Below are positions 18,114 to 26,704 of a DNA stretch of 64,000 nt, piece after piece. Numbering within the stretch: the stretch's first letter is position 1; each line of letters starts with the position of its first letter. The notes under the pieces were generated by a model. It searched no databases and was not told the origin of the DNA. It was given only the letters and a program-made list of their open reading frames with translations. Made by a program: the position numbers and the translations under genes. The stretch is from Pleurocapsa minor HA4230-MV1 (GTDB lineage: Bacteria > Cyanobacteriota > Cyanobacteriia > Cyanobacteriales > Xenococcaceae), in NCBI GenBank assembly GCA_019359095.1, contig JAHHHZ010000036.1, positions 310,001 to 374,000 on the forward strand, read 5' to 3'.

Positions 18114-18623
18114 ATGATCTTAAATCAAGGAGTAAGGCTTGTGTTAGACCAGAAAGCAAAAAAAATAATGCTGCGTAAAATTCCCCACGGACTTTATATC
18201 TGCGGTGTCAAGGAAGGGGAGGAAATGAATGGTTTTACCGTTAGCTGGTTAATGCAATCATCTTTTGAACCACCTTTAGTCGTTAACTGCGTTAAAAAAG
18301 GCACTGTCTCTCATGAAATGATTAAAAACACTCAAGTATTTGCGATTAGTTTCCTCGAATCAGCACAAAAAGATTTAGCAGCATCTTTCTTTCGACCAAA
18401 AACCCGTGTTGGTAATAAATTTGAAGATGTAGAATTTTATGAGGGAGAAGCAACAGGCTGTCCAATTATCCAAGACTCTTTAGGATATATTGAATGCAAG
18501 GTAGTCGGCGCAGTAGAAGAAGGTGACCACACAGTATATGTTGGCGAAGTAATTGCTTCAGGGATTCACCGAGAAGGCGATCAGCTCTTATTATCTAGCA
18601 CTGGCTGGGAATACGGCGGCTAA
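18114..18623 (+). CDS. Flavin reductase-like domain protein
   Basis: This 169-residue protein has the FMN-binding split barrel of the flavin reductase/HpaC family: KIPHGLYICGVKEGEEMNGF, TVSWLMQSSFEPPLVVNCV (FMN-phosphate contact), FAISFLESAQKDLAASFF and YIECKVVGAVEEGDHTVYVG ending with the characteristic GDHTV. Such proteins reduce FMN with NAD(P)H, or form the C-terminal domain of cyanobacterial flavodiiron proteins. Here the domain stands alone. ATG 18114 is preferred to a TTG five codons upstream. A MITE copy lies upstream and repeats downstream. Confidence 0.85.
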   Translation: MILNQGVRLVLDQKAKKIMLRKIPHGLYICGVKEGEEMNGFTVSWLMQSSFEPPLVVNCVKKGTVSHEMIKNTQVFAISFLESAQKDLAASFFRPKTRVGNKFEDVEFYEGEATGCPIIQDSLGYIECKVVGAVEEGDHTVYVGEVIASGIHREGDQLLLSSTGWEYGG

Positions 18624-18642
18624 TTTTAGATTGGGCAACAAA

Positions 18643-18838
18643 TATAGCTGTAGGTAAAAACGTTAGGAAATCTTCGAAATACTACTTCCTATTTGCCCTA
18701 AAGGATTCCCTACGGTCACGAAGCTTATGCTAAAGCATTTGCGAAGCTTATCCTTTAGGACTAGCTACGCGTCGTCCTTTAGGACTTCCTATTTCCTATT
18801 TCCTATTTCCTATTTCCTATTTCCTATTTCCTACTTCC
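18643..18838. repeat. Composite repeat: MITE end, CCTTTAGG mosaic and CTATTTC heptamers
   Basis: 18643-18690 (TATAGCTGTAGGTAAAAACG TTAGGAAAT, then AAATACTACTTCC) matches one end of the MITE seen at 17.9 and 52.9 kb. 18700-18786 holds three CCTTTAGG/CCTAAAGG cores with AAGCTT and CTAGCTACGCG linkers. 18786-18838 is a CTATTTC heptamer array of about seven units. The array runs into the following minus-strand gene, whose stop TAG and last codons lie in it. Confidence 0.85.
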
Positions 18839-20147
18839 TAATCGAGTCTGGATGCTCAGATTCAAGATAACCGACTTCTTCTTCCAGGCGATCGCAACAA
18901 TAACGAACTAAAGCTAAACCGTCTGCTTGTGATATTGTACCTGTGGTGGTGGGAAATTTAGCTAATAATTGAGCCTCGGTAGTGGTATATTCTCCCAGTG
19001 TGGTTTTAAATTGAGCTAGATAATGACCAACCTCGCTATCTTCGTGGCAGCTAAATTCTAAAATTGAATCGAGATAATCTTTAATCGCTGTGTTATGAAT
19101 TCCTTCGGTTACCGCAGCGTATAGCAGCTCATTATTGAGATAGTCAAACTCTGGTACATTCAATTTTTGCCCCTGTAGCTGGAACGTTTTGCATCCTACC
19201 TGGGGTCGAACGGTTATATTTTCTCGACGCACTCGATTTGCCGCCTCAGAAATTAAAGCTACTAATGCCAGGGTTACATGAGGATAGTTACTATCTGCGC
19301 CTCTTAGTTCGACTGTCCCAATCGAATTAAGTCGAATTGGATTCCAGCCTGCGGTTAATAATTCACCACCAGAATCGAAAAACATTTGTCTGTCTACCCC
19401 TGCGAGATCCATTGCCTGTAGCCAACTGTGGTAGCGATGAAATAGCTGTCCAGTTAAATCTTCGACGGTTTCAGCATAGGGCATCAAACCACCTACAGAC
19501 GGAAGGTTAGTATAAACTCCTTGCCATGCAAAACGTTTGCTTCCTCGATAGTGAATTGTACGCATTGCCTTACCTGCTACTTCTCCCTGATAAAAAGGAC
19601 AGGCGCGAGATAAAGTAATGATGGCCGCATCAAAAGCGATCGCCAGATTATAAATATTTAGTACTCTTTCTCTCGCTTCAGCAGAGGAATTATAAGCCAG
19701 ACCAATTTGGCGATCTACGACATCAGTAGGCAGATCTAAATGAATATGCGTCCCTGTACATTTTGCAGCATGATCGAATCTTCCCGCGCCGACAGTTCTT
19801 ACCTGCAAATGATAATTAGGTTTATTCCTGATTACTGGCGTAGTAAATAGAGGATAGGTAGATAAGGGATATACTCGTAAATCTAACTCTTGGGCTGCTT
19901 TTAACAAGATTCGCAGCAGGTCGAGATATTCGACTTTTAATTCGCTAAAGTTATTAACTGGAACAGTATTGATCTCTACAATACTTTTAACAAATTCTGG
20001 GGCAAAACAATTAGCAGAGCGATTACTGGGTTTGGCGATCGCACAACAGCGCTCTAGAAATTCATCAGCGCGATGGGATAAAAAACCCTCTAAATCGACA
20101 ATAAAAAATTCTTGCTCCAGTCCAAGACGAGAATTGTTAAGCTCCAT
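18831..20147 (-). CDS. GCS2-family carboxylate-amine ligase (glutamate-cysteine ligase-like)
   Basis: This is a member of the GCS2/YbdK family, ATP-dependent ligases that join glutamate's gamma-carboxyl to an amine, classically cysteine. The 438 residues begin LGLEQEFFIVDLEGFLSHRA, with the metal-binding E-x-E signature. They include TGTHIHLDLPTDVVD (the conserved T-x-x-H-x-H region), ITLSRACPFYQGEVAG, HYRGSKRFAWQGVYTNLPSV and LNSIGTVELRGADSNYPHVT (E-x-R). It may provide gamma-glutamylcysteine for glutathione, but specificity within GCS2 is not readable. The C-terminus ends in codons supplied by a heptamer repeat. Confidence 0.85.
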   Translation of the reverse strand: MELNNSRLGLEQEFFIVDLEGFLSHRADEFLERCCAIAKPSNRSANCFAPEFVKSIVEINTVPVNNFSELKVEYLDLLRILLKAAQELDLRVYPLSTYPLFTTPVIRNKPNYHLQVRTVGAGRFDHAAKCTGTHIHLDLPTDVVDRQIGLAYNSSAEARERVLNIYNLAIAFDAAIITLSRACPFYQGEVAGKAMRTIHYRGSKRFAWQGVYTNLPSVGGLMPYAETVEDLTGQLFHRYHSWLQAMDLAGVDRQMFFDSGGELLTAGWNPIRLNSIGTVELRGADSNYPHVTLALVALISEAANRVRRENITVRPQVGCKTFQLQGQKLNVPEFDYLNNELLYAAVTEGIHNTAIKDYLDSILEFSCHEDSEVGHYLAQFKTTLGEYTTTEAQLLAKFPTTTGTISQADGLALVRYCCDRLEEEVGYLESEHPDSIRK

Positions 20148-20262
20148 CTCATTATCATAGTTTTTTAAGTTGCTATAATTTGTAGCGACTGCTTCACTTT
20201 GATGATTAAGGGAAAAAACATTTAGCCAGCTTCAACCAATTTGAAGACAACTTAAATTATTT

Positions 20263-20460
20263 ATGAGCAATCTATTTAATCATAATCAGCAATTAAATTC
20301 GGATTTAACTTCAATTCAAGAACCGATCGCCAATGCCCCAACCGAAGTCAAGCAGGTAATTGAACAGGTTTTAAAGTTAGAGAAAGACAAGCTTTATTTA
20401 AAAACTCCCCGTAATATTAATGATGATATTCTAAATATTATTAAACACGTTGTGCAATGA
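20263..20460 (+). CDS. Small protein overlapping a DndD-like ATPase gene
   Basis: The 65-residue acidic protein (EPIANAPTEVKQVIEQVLKL, then EKDKLYLKTPRNINDDILN) is predicted helical with no membrane part. Its stop overlaps the start of the ATPase gene in an ATGA, so the two are translationally coupled. Small helical proteins encoded directly before SMC-like or DndD-like ATPases are known accessory subunits in DNA-modification and ABC-three-component defence systems (family knowledge). That this one is such a partner is inference from gene order. I do not recognise it by sequence. Confidence 0.7.
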   Translation: MSNLFNHNQQLNSDLTSIQEPIANAPTEVKQVIEQVLKLEKDKLYLKTPRNINDDILNIIKHVVQ

Positions 20461-22526
20461 AGTTAAATTACCTGCAACTGTGCAACTTTCGCCAGTTTTA
20501 TGGCAAAACCCCACAGATCAAGTTTGCCAGCGGAGCAAAAAACACTACTGTAATCTATGGTAATAACGGTGCAGGGAAGACTTCAATTCTCAATGCTTTC
20601 ACCTGGGTGCTTTACGAGAAGTTTACCGCAGCTTTCGCTTTACCAGAATTATTAATTAATCAAAGATCTTTAGTGGAAGCACCACCAGAAAAAGCGGTAG
20701 AATGCTGGGTTGAGCTACAGTTTGAACGCGATCGCCAGATTTATCAATTGAAGCGCAAGTGTTACGCCACCAGAAATGCTCAACATGAGGTTAGCTACAC
20801 TCAGGCTAATTTATTTATGTTAGTAGCGGGAGATGATGGACGTTGGTATCCGCCTTTAGAGTCGCCAGAGGATATAATTAACCGCATTTTACCCGCTAGT
20901 TTGCATCAGTATTTTTTTTTCGACGGGGAAAGAATCGATGGTTTCTTTCGTCAGAATCATAACTCGACTATTGCTGAAGACACCAAAGAGTTATTAGGAG
21001 TCAAGGTTTTAGATCGGGGAATTGAACATTTAAAAAAAGCTAAAAGGAGTTTACAAGAGGAGTTGGCAGAATTAGGCGACGCTCAAACCAAGCAGCTATT
21101 GAGAGAAGAAATCAAGCTAGAGCAAGATCTCGAAGCGATTAAAAAACTGATTACCAAAATCACCAGAGAAGTAGCTGAGTTAGAACAACATAAAGCAAAT
21201 TTATCACGACAGCTATTAGAAATTAGTGGTGTTAATGAAATTCAAAAGCTTAAGCTCAAGTTAGTCAAACAGCAGAAATTAATTAAGCAAAATCTACTTC
21301 AAAGTAAAAAGGAACTGAAAAGGTTATTGTCGCAGGATAGTTATGTAGTATTTCTCCCAGAAATCGGCGATCGCTTTTTAGACTTATTGCAAACATTACG
21401 CGATCGCGGACAGCTTTCGAGTGGACTCAAACAAGAATTTATTCAGCAACTATTAGATCGACAGTCTTGTCTTTGTGGTGAGACTCTTATTCCTGAGACA
21501 GCAGCATATAACAGTGTCAAGTCATGGCTAGAAAAAGCGGAATTAAAAAACATCGAAGAATCGGCAATTCGGTTAGAGACACAGGTAAACACAATTAAAT
21601 CTCAGTCGGCTGATTTTTGGCAGCAGCTAGATCGACAACAGACAGAAATTAAGCAGCAGTATCTTGAACTTAATCGCCTTGAAGCCGAGACAGAACAGGC
21701 TAATAAACAACTAAATAACTATCCCAATCGAGATTCCCAACAGCTACAGCAAAATATCGAGGCGATTGAAGAGAAAATTAAAAGTCTAGTCTTAGAACAG
21801 GGTGAAAACCAACAGCAACAGAGCGATCGCATTAAGCAATTAGAACAATTAAACCAACAGATCGCCCGACATCAACAAACCGAGAATAAACAACAGTTGG
21901 CTCAAACCAGAATTGCCGTTACAGAAGAAGCGATCGCTAGACTGCATGAAGTGAGAACCCGTCTGGAGCAACAGTTTCGCCTGGCTTTGGAACAAAAAGT
22001 GCAAGAAATTTTTAGCTTTATCTCCTTTACGCCTTATATTCCTCAACTGAGCAGCGATTATAAATTAACCCTAAGCGAAAATACTTCAGGGATCGCCACA
22101 CCTGTGGCTGCATCAACGGGAGAAAACCAAATATTAAGCCTATCGTTTATTGGTGGCATTATCGATCGCGTGAGGCAATGGAGCGAGGGCAATAGTTTAT
22201 TGGGATATGATAGCAGTACTTTTCCGATTGTGATGGATTCTCCTTTCGGCAGCCTAGATCAAATCTATCGTCGACAGGTAGCCAAAGCAATTCCTCAGCT
22301 AGCCAACCAACTAATTATTCTAGTGACTAAAACTCAATGGCAGGGAGAAGTAGAAGAGTCAACACAATCATTGGTTGGACAAGAATATGTGTTAACCTAT
22401 TATTCCCCAAAACAGAACTGTAAGCCAGATCGTCTCGAATTAAACCGACAAAATTATCTCTTGGTTCAACCCAGTTTGAGTAATTTTGAATATACTGAAA
22501 TCGTTCTAGTCAACAGTGCAGATTAG
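20457..22526 (+). CDS. DndD/SMC-like AAA ATPase with zinc hook-type CxC
   Basis: This 689-residue ATPase has the RecN/SbcC/DndD layout. Walker A YGNNGAGKTSILNAF is at residues 34-48, and YFFFDGERIDGFF, a hallmark of DndD, is near residue 155. Long coiled coils flank a hinge with CLCGETLIP near residue 340. The ABC signature-like AASTGENQILSLSFIGGIID is at about 550, and Walker B PIVMDSPFGSLDQIYRRQVA is at about 590. DndD couples ATP hydrolysis to phosphorothioate DNA modification together with DndA-C and E. None of those is beside it, so it is an orphan DndD-like protein whose role in repair or defence is open. It forms an operon with the 65-residue gene upstream. Confidence 0.85.
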   Translation: MKLNYLQLCNFRQFYGKTPQIKFASGAKNTTVIYGNNGAGKTSILNAFTWVLYEKFTAAFALPELLINQRSLVEAPPEKAVECWVELQFERDRQIYQLKRKCYATRNAQHEVSYTQANLFMLVAGDDGRWYPPLESPEDIINRILPASLHQYFFFDGERIDGFFRQNHNSTIAEDTKELLGVKVLDRGIEHLKKAKRSLQEELAELGDAQTKQLLREEIKLEQDLEAIKKLITKITREVAELEQHKANLSRQLLEISGVNEIQKLKLKLVKQQKLIKQNLLQSKKELKRLLSQDSYVVFLPEIGDRFLDLLQTLRDRGQLSSGLKQEFIQQLLDRQSCLCGETLIPETAAYNSVKSWLEKAELKNIEESAIRLETQVNTIKSQSADFWQQLDRQQTEIKQQYLELNRLEAETEQANKQLNNYPNRDSQQLQQNIEAIEEKIKSLVLEQGENQQQQSDRIKQLEQLNQQIARHQQTENKQQLAQTRIAVTEEAIARLHEVRTRLEQQFRLALEQKVQEIFSFISFTPYIPQLSSDYKLTLSENTSGIATPVAASTGENQILSLSFIGGIIDRVRQWSEGNSLLGYDSSTFPIVMDSPFGSLDQIYRRQVAKAIPQLANQLIILVTKTQWQGEVEESTQSLVGQEYVLTYYSPKQNCKPDRLELNRQNYLLVQPSLSNFEYTEIVLVNSAD

Positions 22527-22631
22527 TAACTATTTCTCACAGTGATGACCGTAAAACTTAGGTTATAACTGTGTAAACAGATTGTTATTTTGTACAACAG
22601 CTATAGGGGCAGATATAGGAGTGAAGGAAAA

Positions 22632-23261
22632 ATGCTTTTCTTAGATCATACACAGGTACAGTATTGCAAAATACAAAGCGGAGATCAGACATTATCGGGC
22701 TTAATCTATAACCAAAATCTGTTTATTAGAGAAAAAGCTTTCCCCAAGGAAGAAATAGAAGCAGCCATTAAAGAATGCCGCGAAGAATATCTAGATCATG
22801 AAGAGAGATCGCAGATTGCCACCTTACTAGTAAAAGGCAAAAATAGCGTTGGCATCTGGATGCAAAATAACAAGTATAAAGCTAATATTATTCCTGGTTC
22901 TAGTGAGCAAACGACAGCAAAACCTCAATCGTCCGCTAATAATGCCCAAGCCAAGGGTAATGCTCAAAGAATTAGTATCAGAGAGTTAGCGAGTAATATG
23001 CATTCAGAACGAGGCGTAGAAATTAAAACCCGACGTCATAAACTAATGCTGTTTCAACGGTGTTTTCTCGGTAATGAAGCTGTCGATTGGATCGTCGCTC
23101 AGGTAAAAGTATCGAGAGAAGATGCGATCGTTTTAGGTCAGAAAATGCTCGATAAAGGCATTTTTCAACATGTTTCTAATGAACATCAATTTAAGGATGA
23201 ACCTATTTTCTATCGTTTCAATGAGGATCAGGGTAAAAGTATTTGGAACAGTTCGATGTGA
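22632..23261 (+). CDS. DEP-domain protein
   Basis: The 209-residue product has two parts. Residues 1-80 (MLFLDHTQVQYCKIQSGDQT, then LIYNQNLFIREKAFPKEEIE) form a small domain I do not recognise. After a polar linker (TTAKPQSSANNAQAKGNAQ), residues 115-200 are a DEP domain: LASNMHSERGVEIKTRRHKL, RCFLGNEAVDWIVAQVKV and GQKMLDKGIFQHVSNEHQF. DEP domains usually mediate membrane or signalling-complex docking. ATG 22632 with GAAGGAAA just upstream is chosen over an earlier in-frame codon. The gene lies about 100 bp after the ATPase gene and may or may not share its transcript. Confidence 0.85.
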   Translation: MLFLDHTQVQYCKIQSGDQTLSGLIYNQNLFIREKAFPKEEIEAAIKECREEYLDHEERSQIATLLVKGKNSVGIWMQNNKYKANIIPGSSEQTTAKPQSSANNAQAKGNAQRISIRELASNMHSERGVEIKTRRHKLMLFQRCFLGNEAVDWIVAQVKVSREDAIVLGQKMLDKGIFQHVSNEHQFKDEPIFYRFNEDQGKSIWNSSM

Positions 23262-23289
23262 CATCCTCCCAGCGTGGGACTTAGCCTGA
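23260..23289. repeat. IS200/IS605-type end-like hairpin
   Basis: GACATCCTCCCAGCGTGGGA starts inside the preceding stop codon. The 11-mer GACATCCTCCC recurs at 37572, again overlapping a TGA stop codon. In cyanobacteria this motif plus a short hairpin marks ends of IS200/IS605 elements and derived palindromes. Only a fragment is present. Confidence 0.5.
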
Positions 23290-23305
23290 CATTTCAGTTA
23301 AAAAT

Positions 23306-24523
23306 CTAAACCAAGAAATTGATTTTATTAGCCAGGTGAAAATTGGGGAAAACTTGATTTAGGCGATCGCTCGGAACAGATAAGTGCTGGTGGAGAATTG
23401 CTGAAAATATTTCTCGAAAGTCGGTGGTAACTGGCAAATCTCGGTTTTGCTCTATTGCCGACTCGCCTAAACCCAACCACTCGCCATAGACATTACCGCC
23501 ACGTACTGCCCCTCCTAAAAGCCAAATTACGTTGCCGTATCCGTGGTCTGTTCCTTTATTACCGTTTTCTCTCACCGTTCTGCCAAATTCTGAGATCACC
23601 GCAATTACAGTATCGGCAAAAATTGGCTCTAACCCATGAGCTAAAGTGGCTAGACCTTCCCCCAGAGAAGGCAACAAGCGTTCCAAAAGAGGATTTTGAT
23701 TAACATGGGTATCCCAACCACCAATTTGCATAAAGGCTAATTGCGTCTGAGCATTGCCCACCATCAGTTTTGCCACTTCCACAGCGTCATCGACAAAAGC
23801 ATTAACCCGTTTTGCTCCTCGTGAAGCCTCGATCATCTCTTGAGCTAACTCCGACATAACTATATCTCTAGCTTTACTCCCAGTTTGGTAAGCCTGACTC
23901 AAAGGATCGCTGCCACTATACAACTGACTAAAAGCTTGGCGGACAGCAAGATTATCGCTGGGAATTGGTACGGCGGAATTCAATCCAGGTTTGAGACTAG
24001 CGATCGCCATTTGACCCTTGAGAATATAAGGAGTAGTCACCCCAACATTAACAGCCTGAGTGGGTCGATCTTGAGGTAGTTGAGCTAGCAGTCGATTCAT
24101 CCAGCCATCAGGGGTATCTTTTACGCCAGGAGTACCATTTTCCCAATAATCTTGAGCCTGAAAATGCGATCGCTCCAGTACGGGAGAACCACTAGCATGG
24201 ACAAAGGCTAATTGCTGGCGATTCCAGAACGGCATCAGCTCTTTGAGTTGGGGATGTAAACCAAAAAAGCCATCCAGATCGAGCGTCCCCTGGGGCTGCT
24301 GTGGATAGGGTATGGCAATCGTTGGTCTGGCTTCATAATATTCTGCCTCTTGGTGGGGAATCACCATGTTTAAGCCATCAACAGCACCTCTAAGAAAAAC
24401 TACCACTAGACGCTTACGGTTTTTGCTATTTACCTGTTGCGCCACCCAGCTATTACAACCGATGGGGAGTAACATTCCTCCTGTTGCTAAACCTGCCGCC
24501 GTTAAAAAATTTCTTCTGCGCAT
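23306..24523 (-). CDS. DUF1501 protein, twin-arginine exported
   Basis: The 405-residue protein opens with MRRRNFLTAAGLATGGMLLP, a twin-arginine signal (R-R-x-F-L), with a cysteine (IGCNSW) soon after that could be a lipobox. The mature part has DUF1501 features of a distant alkaline-phosphatase/sulfatase fold: KRLVVVFLRGAVDGLNMVIP, a His-rich FVHASGSPVLERSHFQAQDY, GGWDTHVNQNP and VISEFGRTVRENGNKGTDHG YG. Function is unknown, though these proteins are exported and nearly always paired with DUF1800, as here. It starts 25 bp after the DUF1800 stop, so the two form an operon. Confidence 0.9.
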   Translation of the reverse strand: MRRRNFLTAAGLATGGMLLPIGCNSWVAQQVNSKNRKRLVVVFLRGAVDGLNMVIPHQEAEYYEARPTIAIPYPQQPQGTLDLDGFFGLHPQLKELMPFWNRQQLAFVHASGSPVLERSHFQAQDYWENGTPGVKDTPDGWMNRLLAQLPQDRPTQAVNVGVTTPYILKGQMAIASLKPGLNSAVPIPSDNLAVRQAFSQLYSGSDPLSQAYQTGSKARDIVMSELAQEMIEASRGAKRVNAFVDDAVEVAKLMVGNAQTQLAFMQIGGWDTHVNQNPLLERLLPSLGEGLATLAHGLEPIFADTVIAVISEFGRTVRENGNKGTDHGYGNVIWLLGGAVRGGNVYGEWLGLGESAIEQNRDLPVTTDFREIFSAILHQHLSVPSDRLNQVFPNFHLANKINFLV

Positions 24524-24548
24524 ATTTTTTGCTTTTTACTCAGTTGTT

Positions 24549-26054
24549 TTAGCGATACATTGCTTCGGGACTTCCCATCATCAAGGCAGTACGCAGCTTG
24601 ACAGGTGTTTGCTCAATTACTTCTTTGGTGTGGGGAGAAAATGCGCCTAAATTTTGTGCCAATTGTTGGATTTCAACTCGGCTGTTTTTATTTAGAACGC
24701 CATTGGCGATCGCTCTGGCAAAACCTGTTCGTTGTAACATTGCTTGGGGATTTAACCAAACTGATTGAGTATTGCTATATCCATTAGGAGCTATACATCC
24801 ATAGGTGGGCATTGATAGCTGAAATAGCATCCCGCGTAATCTTTTGAGGTTAGGCTGTTGAATCTCTCCCAATCGCACCAAGGAAATCAAATACTGGTAA
24901 GGGGTTTTAAACTTTTGGCCAAAATACTGAGGATCGTTGAATTCCTGGCTGTGAATTAAAGCATCCATAACTAGCTGGATATTCCCCTGACTATCCAGAA
25001 ACTTCTTGGCTAGGTGGTTAACTAATGATTCGGGGGGTCGATCGGCGACAAAATATTGCGCTAGCTCATAACTAATGTGATGGGCAGTTGCGGGATGATT
25101 TGTCAGGATTTTTAAAGCTGCTTCGCCTTCCTTAACACCGTCAGCAGGAATTTGCTGTCCCAAAAACACTTTATCTTGGCGATCGTGACGGCTAGCAAAA
25201 AAGAAAAAGCCTTGTTGTTCTCCCTTTTTCCCCGAACGATCCGTACTCCAACCAGTAAATATTCGAGCCAGAGCAATTACATCATCCTGACTATAGCCTC
25301 CCTCTACTCCAAGAGTATGTAACTCCATTAACTCACGAGCATAATTTTCATTTAGACCCCTGTTGTGCTTTTTGCCTGCGGGGCTATCTGGCGCAGTATT
25401 CATTTGATTATCTAAATACATGAGCATCGCTGGATGTTTTGCTGTCGCCAATAACAAATCATAGAAGTTGCCTAAAGCATGAGTCCGAATTTGATTTTCA
25501 TAGTCGTATAACCAGAACTTAACCGCGTCTTTCTGAGCGTAAACATTAAAGTGATTGAACCAAAAATCGACCATCACTTCCTGTAGCTGACGATTAGAGT
25601 AGATTGCCCTAACTAGATGAGCATCCGCAACTTTGTTAATCGTGCTGGTATTTAGTTTTGCGATCTCTTGCTGAATTTCTTGCTGTTGTTCACTTGATAG
25701 TTGGGAATTTTTGAGCTTTTTGCGTAGGGCAGTAGCATTTTGATTCAGTTCGATTGGATTTTGGTTAATTGAACCAAGCTGGGCTAAATAGTCTTCTAGT
25801 CGGGAAGATTCACTCATAGATTGAGGCTTAAGCTGAGACTGAATATAAGCTTCAATTCCAGTTTTAGCAACCTGTTCTAACTGGGCTGAAGTTGTGCCAA
25901 AGCTCAATCTAGACAAGACATGCCGTTGATGATTTGGGGATTCACTAGCTGCAACATAATCTAGCGAATTTAACCAAAACGAGCTTAAAATTATGCTGAT
26001 AAACCAGCTAAATAGCTTACTGACCATAGATCTACAACTAATTTTATTAAGCAT
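24549..26054 (-). CDS. DUF1800 protein, exported
   Basis: This is the first gene of the DUF1800-DUF1501 pair. About 501 residues follow a start at ATG 26054, preceded by GAGGAG, a good ribosome-binding site; an in-frame TTG seven codons upstream is less likely. A signal peptide (LFSWFISIILSSFWLNSLDY) is followed by HVLSRLSFGTTSAQLEQVAK, VMVDFWFNHFNVYAQKDAVK, HPAMLMYLDN, NENYARELMELHTLGVEGGY and WLNPQAMLQRTGFARAIANG, the conserved blocks of DUF1800. The family's biochemical role is not established. The protein probably works outside the cytoplasm with its partner. Confidence 0.9.
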   Translation of the reverse strand: MLNKISCRSMVSKLFSWFISIILSSFWLNSLDYVAASESPNHQRHVLSRLSFGTTSAQLEQVAKTGIEAYIQSQLKPQSMSESSRLEDYLAQLGSINQNPIELNQNATALRKKLKNSQLSSEQQQEIQQEIAKLNTSTINKVADAHLVRAIYSNRQLQEVMVDFWFNHFNVYAQKDAVKFWLYDYENQIRTHALGNFYDLLLATAKHPAMLMYLDNQMNTAPDSPAGKKHNRGLNENYARELMELHTLGVEGGYSQDDVIALARIFTGWSTDRSGKKGEQQGFFFFASRHDRQDKVFLGQQIPADGVKEGEAALKILTNHPATAHHISYELAQYFVADRPPESLVNHLAKKFLDSQGNIQLVMDALIHSQEFNDPQYFGQKFKTPYQYLISLVRLGEIQQPNLKRLRGMLFQLSMPTYGCIAPNGYSNTQSVWLNPQAMLQRTGFARAIANGVLNKNSRVEIQQLAQNLGAFSPHTKEVIEQTPVKLRTALMMGSPEAMYR

Positions 26055-26497
26055 CGTAGTTCTCCTCAAAACCAATTTTAAGTATTTGTAAGTATTAGAT
26101 TTAATACGCTTTTCCCTAAAGGATTAGCTCCTACGTCGCGTCACAAATGAGTAGACCACAACAATGAAATTCAAATAAGAGCTAAAAGCTAAAAGCTAAA
26201 AGCTACGAACTAATTCATTAAAAACATAGTCTATTCAAATGAAAGCGGCTGTAATACCCAGACTGCGATCGCTAAATTATTTAGTTAGACGAAGTTCTAT
26301 TAACAAAAGTTGCAAATATGAGTCGTTTTAATAAAAAAAATTAATTATTAGATAGTATTTGAATAGATATAAAATCAATTTAGAAACTATTTATTCTAAG
26401 TTTTGCTCGATCCCCAACTATCATTACTAAATCCTGTAGTTTCTAATTAATATCTGTATTATTTAACCTGACAAAAATATTTAGGAAAATTAAGCTC
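26055..26497. other. Intergenic gap with repeat pieces
   Basis: About 440 bp with no gene. At 26111-26150 there is a reversed copy of the mosaic repeat (CCTAAAGGATTAGCTCCTAC then GTCGCGTCAC). At 26180-26207 there are four GCTAAAA-type heptamers. From 26240 the DNA is plain AT-rich sequence that presumably carries the promoter of the small gene at 26498. Confidence 0.7.
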
Positions 26498-26599
26498 ATG
26501 AAAGTTTCTTCGGATTTAAGTCAATCAATTATATTCGCTCTACTTCTTGCTTTTAGCAGCGTAGCTGTAATTTTGCTAATGTCGCTGGTTGGTGGTTAG
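26498..26599 (+). CDS. 33-residue single-helix membrane protein
   Basis: ATG at 26498 opens a short frame: MKVSSDLSQSIIFALLLAFS followed by SVAVILLMSLVGG and TAG. A polar N-terminus of ten residues precedes one strongly hydrophobic helix. AGGAAAA lies 10-15 bp upstream, and an intrinsic terminator follows about 65 bp after the stop, giving the layout of a small independent transcription unit. Its size is like the small subunits of photosystem, cytochrome b6f or NDH-1 complexes, but it matches none that I can recall. It is a real-looking small gene; its role is unknown. Confidence 0.5.
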   Translation: MKVSSDLSQSIIFALLLAFSSVAVILLMSLVGG

Positions 26600-26664
26600 A
26601 TTTAATTTAATAGTTTTTAAATTGCTGAAATTACATCCAGACAAATTATCTAATTAAAACGATT

Positions 26665-26704
26665 AAACACTGTACTATGATTAAAACATTTTGCAGTGTT
26701 TTTT
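26665..26704 (+). terminator. Rho-independent terminator
   Basis: Stem AAACACTG (26665-26672) pairs with CAGTGTTT (26694-26701) across a 21-nt loop, and a run of Ts ends it. It would stop transcripts of the 33-residue gene and overlaps the stop codon of the convergent VWA gene. Confidence 0.6.

Noticed and set aside
20457-22526. Full Dnd phosphorothioation operon
   Set aside because: Only a DndD-like gene is present; no cysteine desulfurase, DndB, DndC or DndE lies around it.
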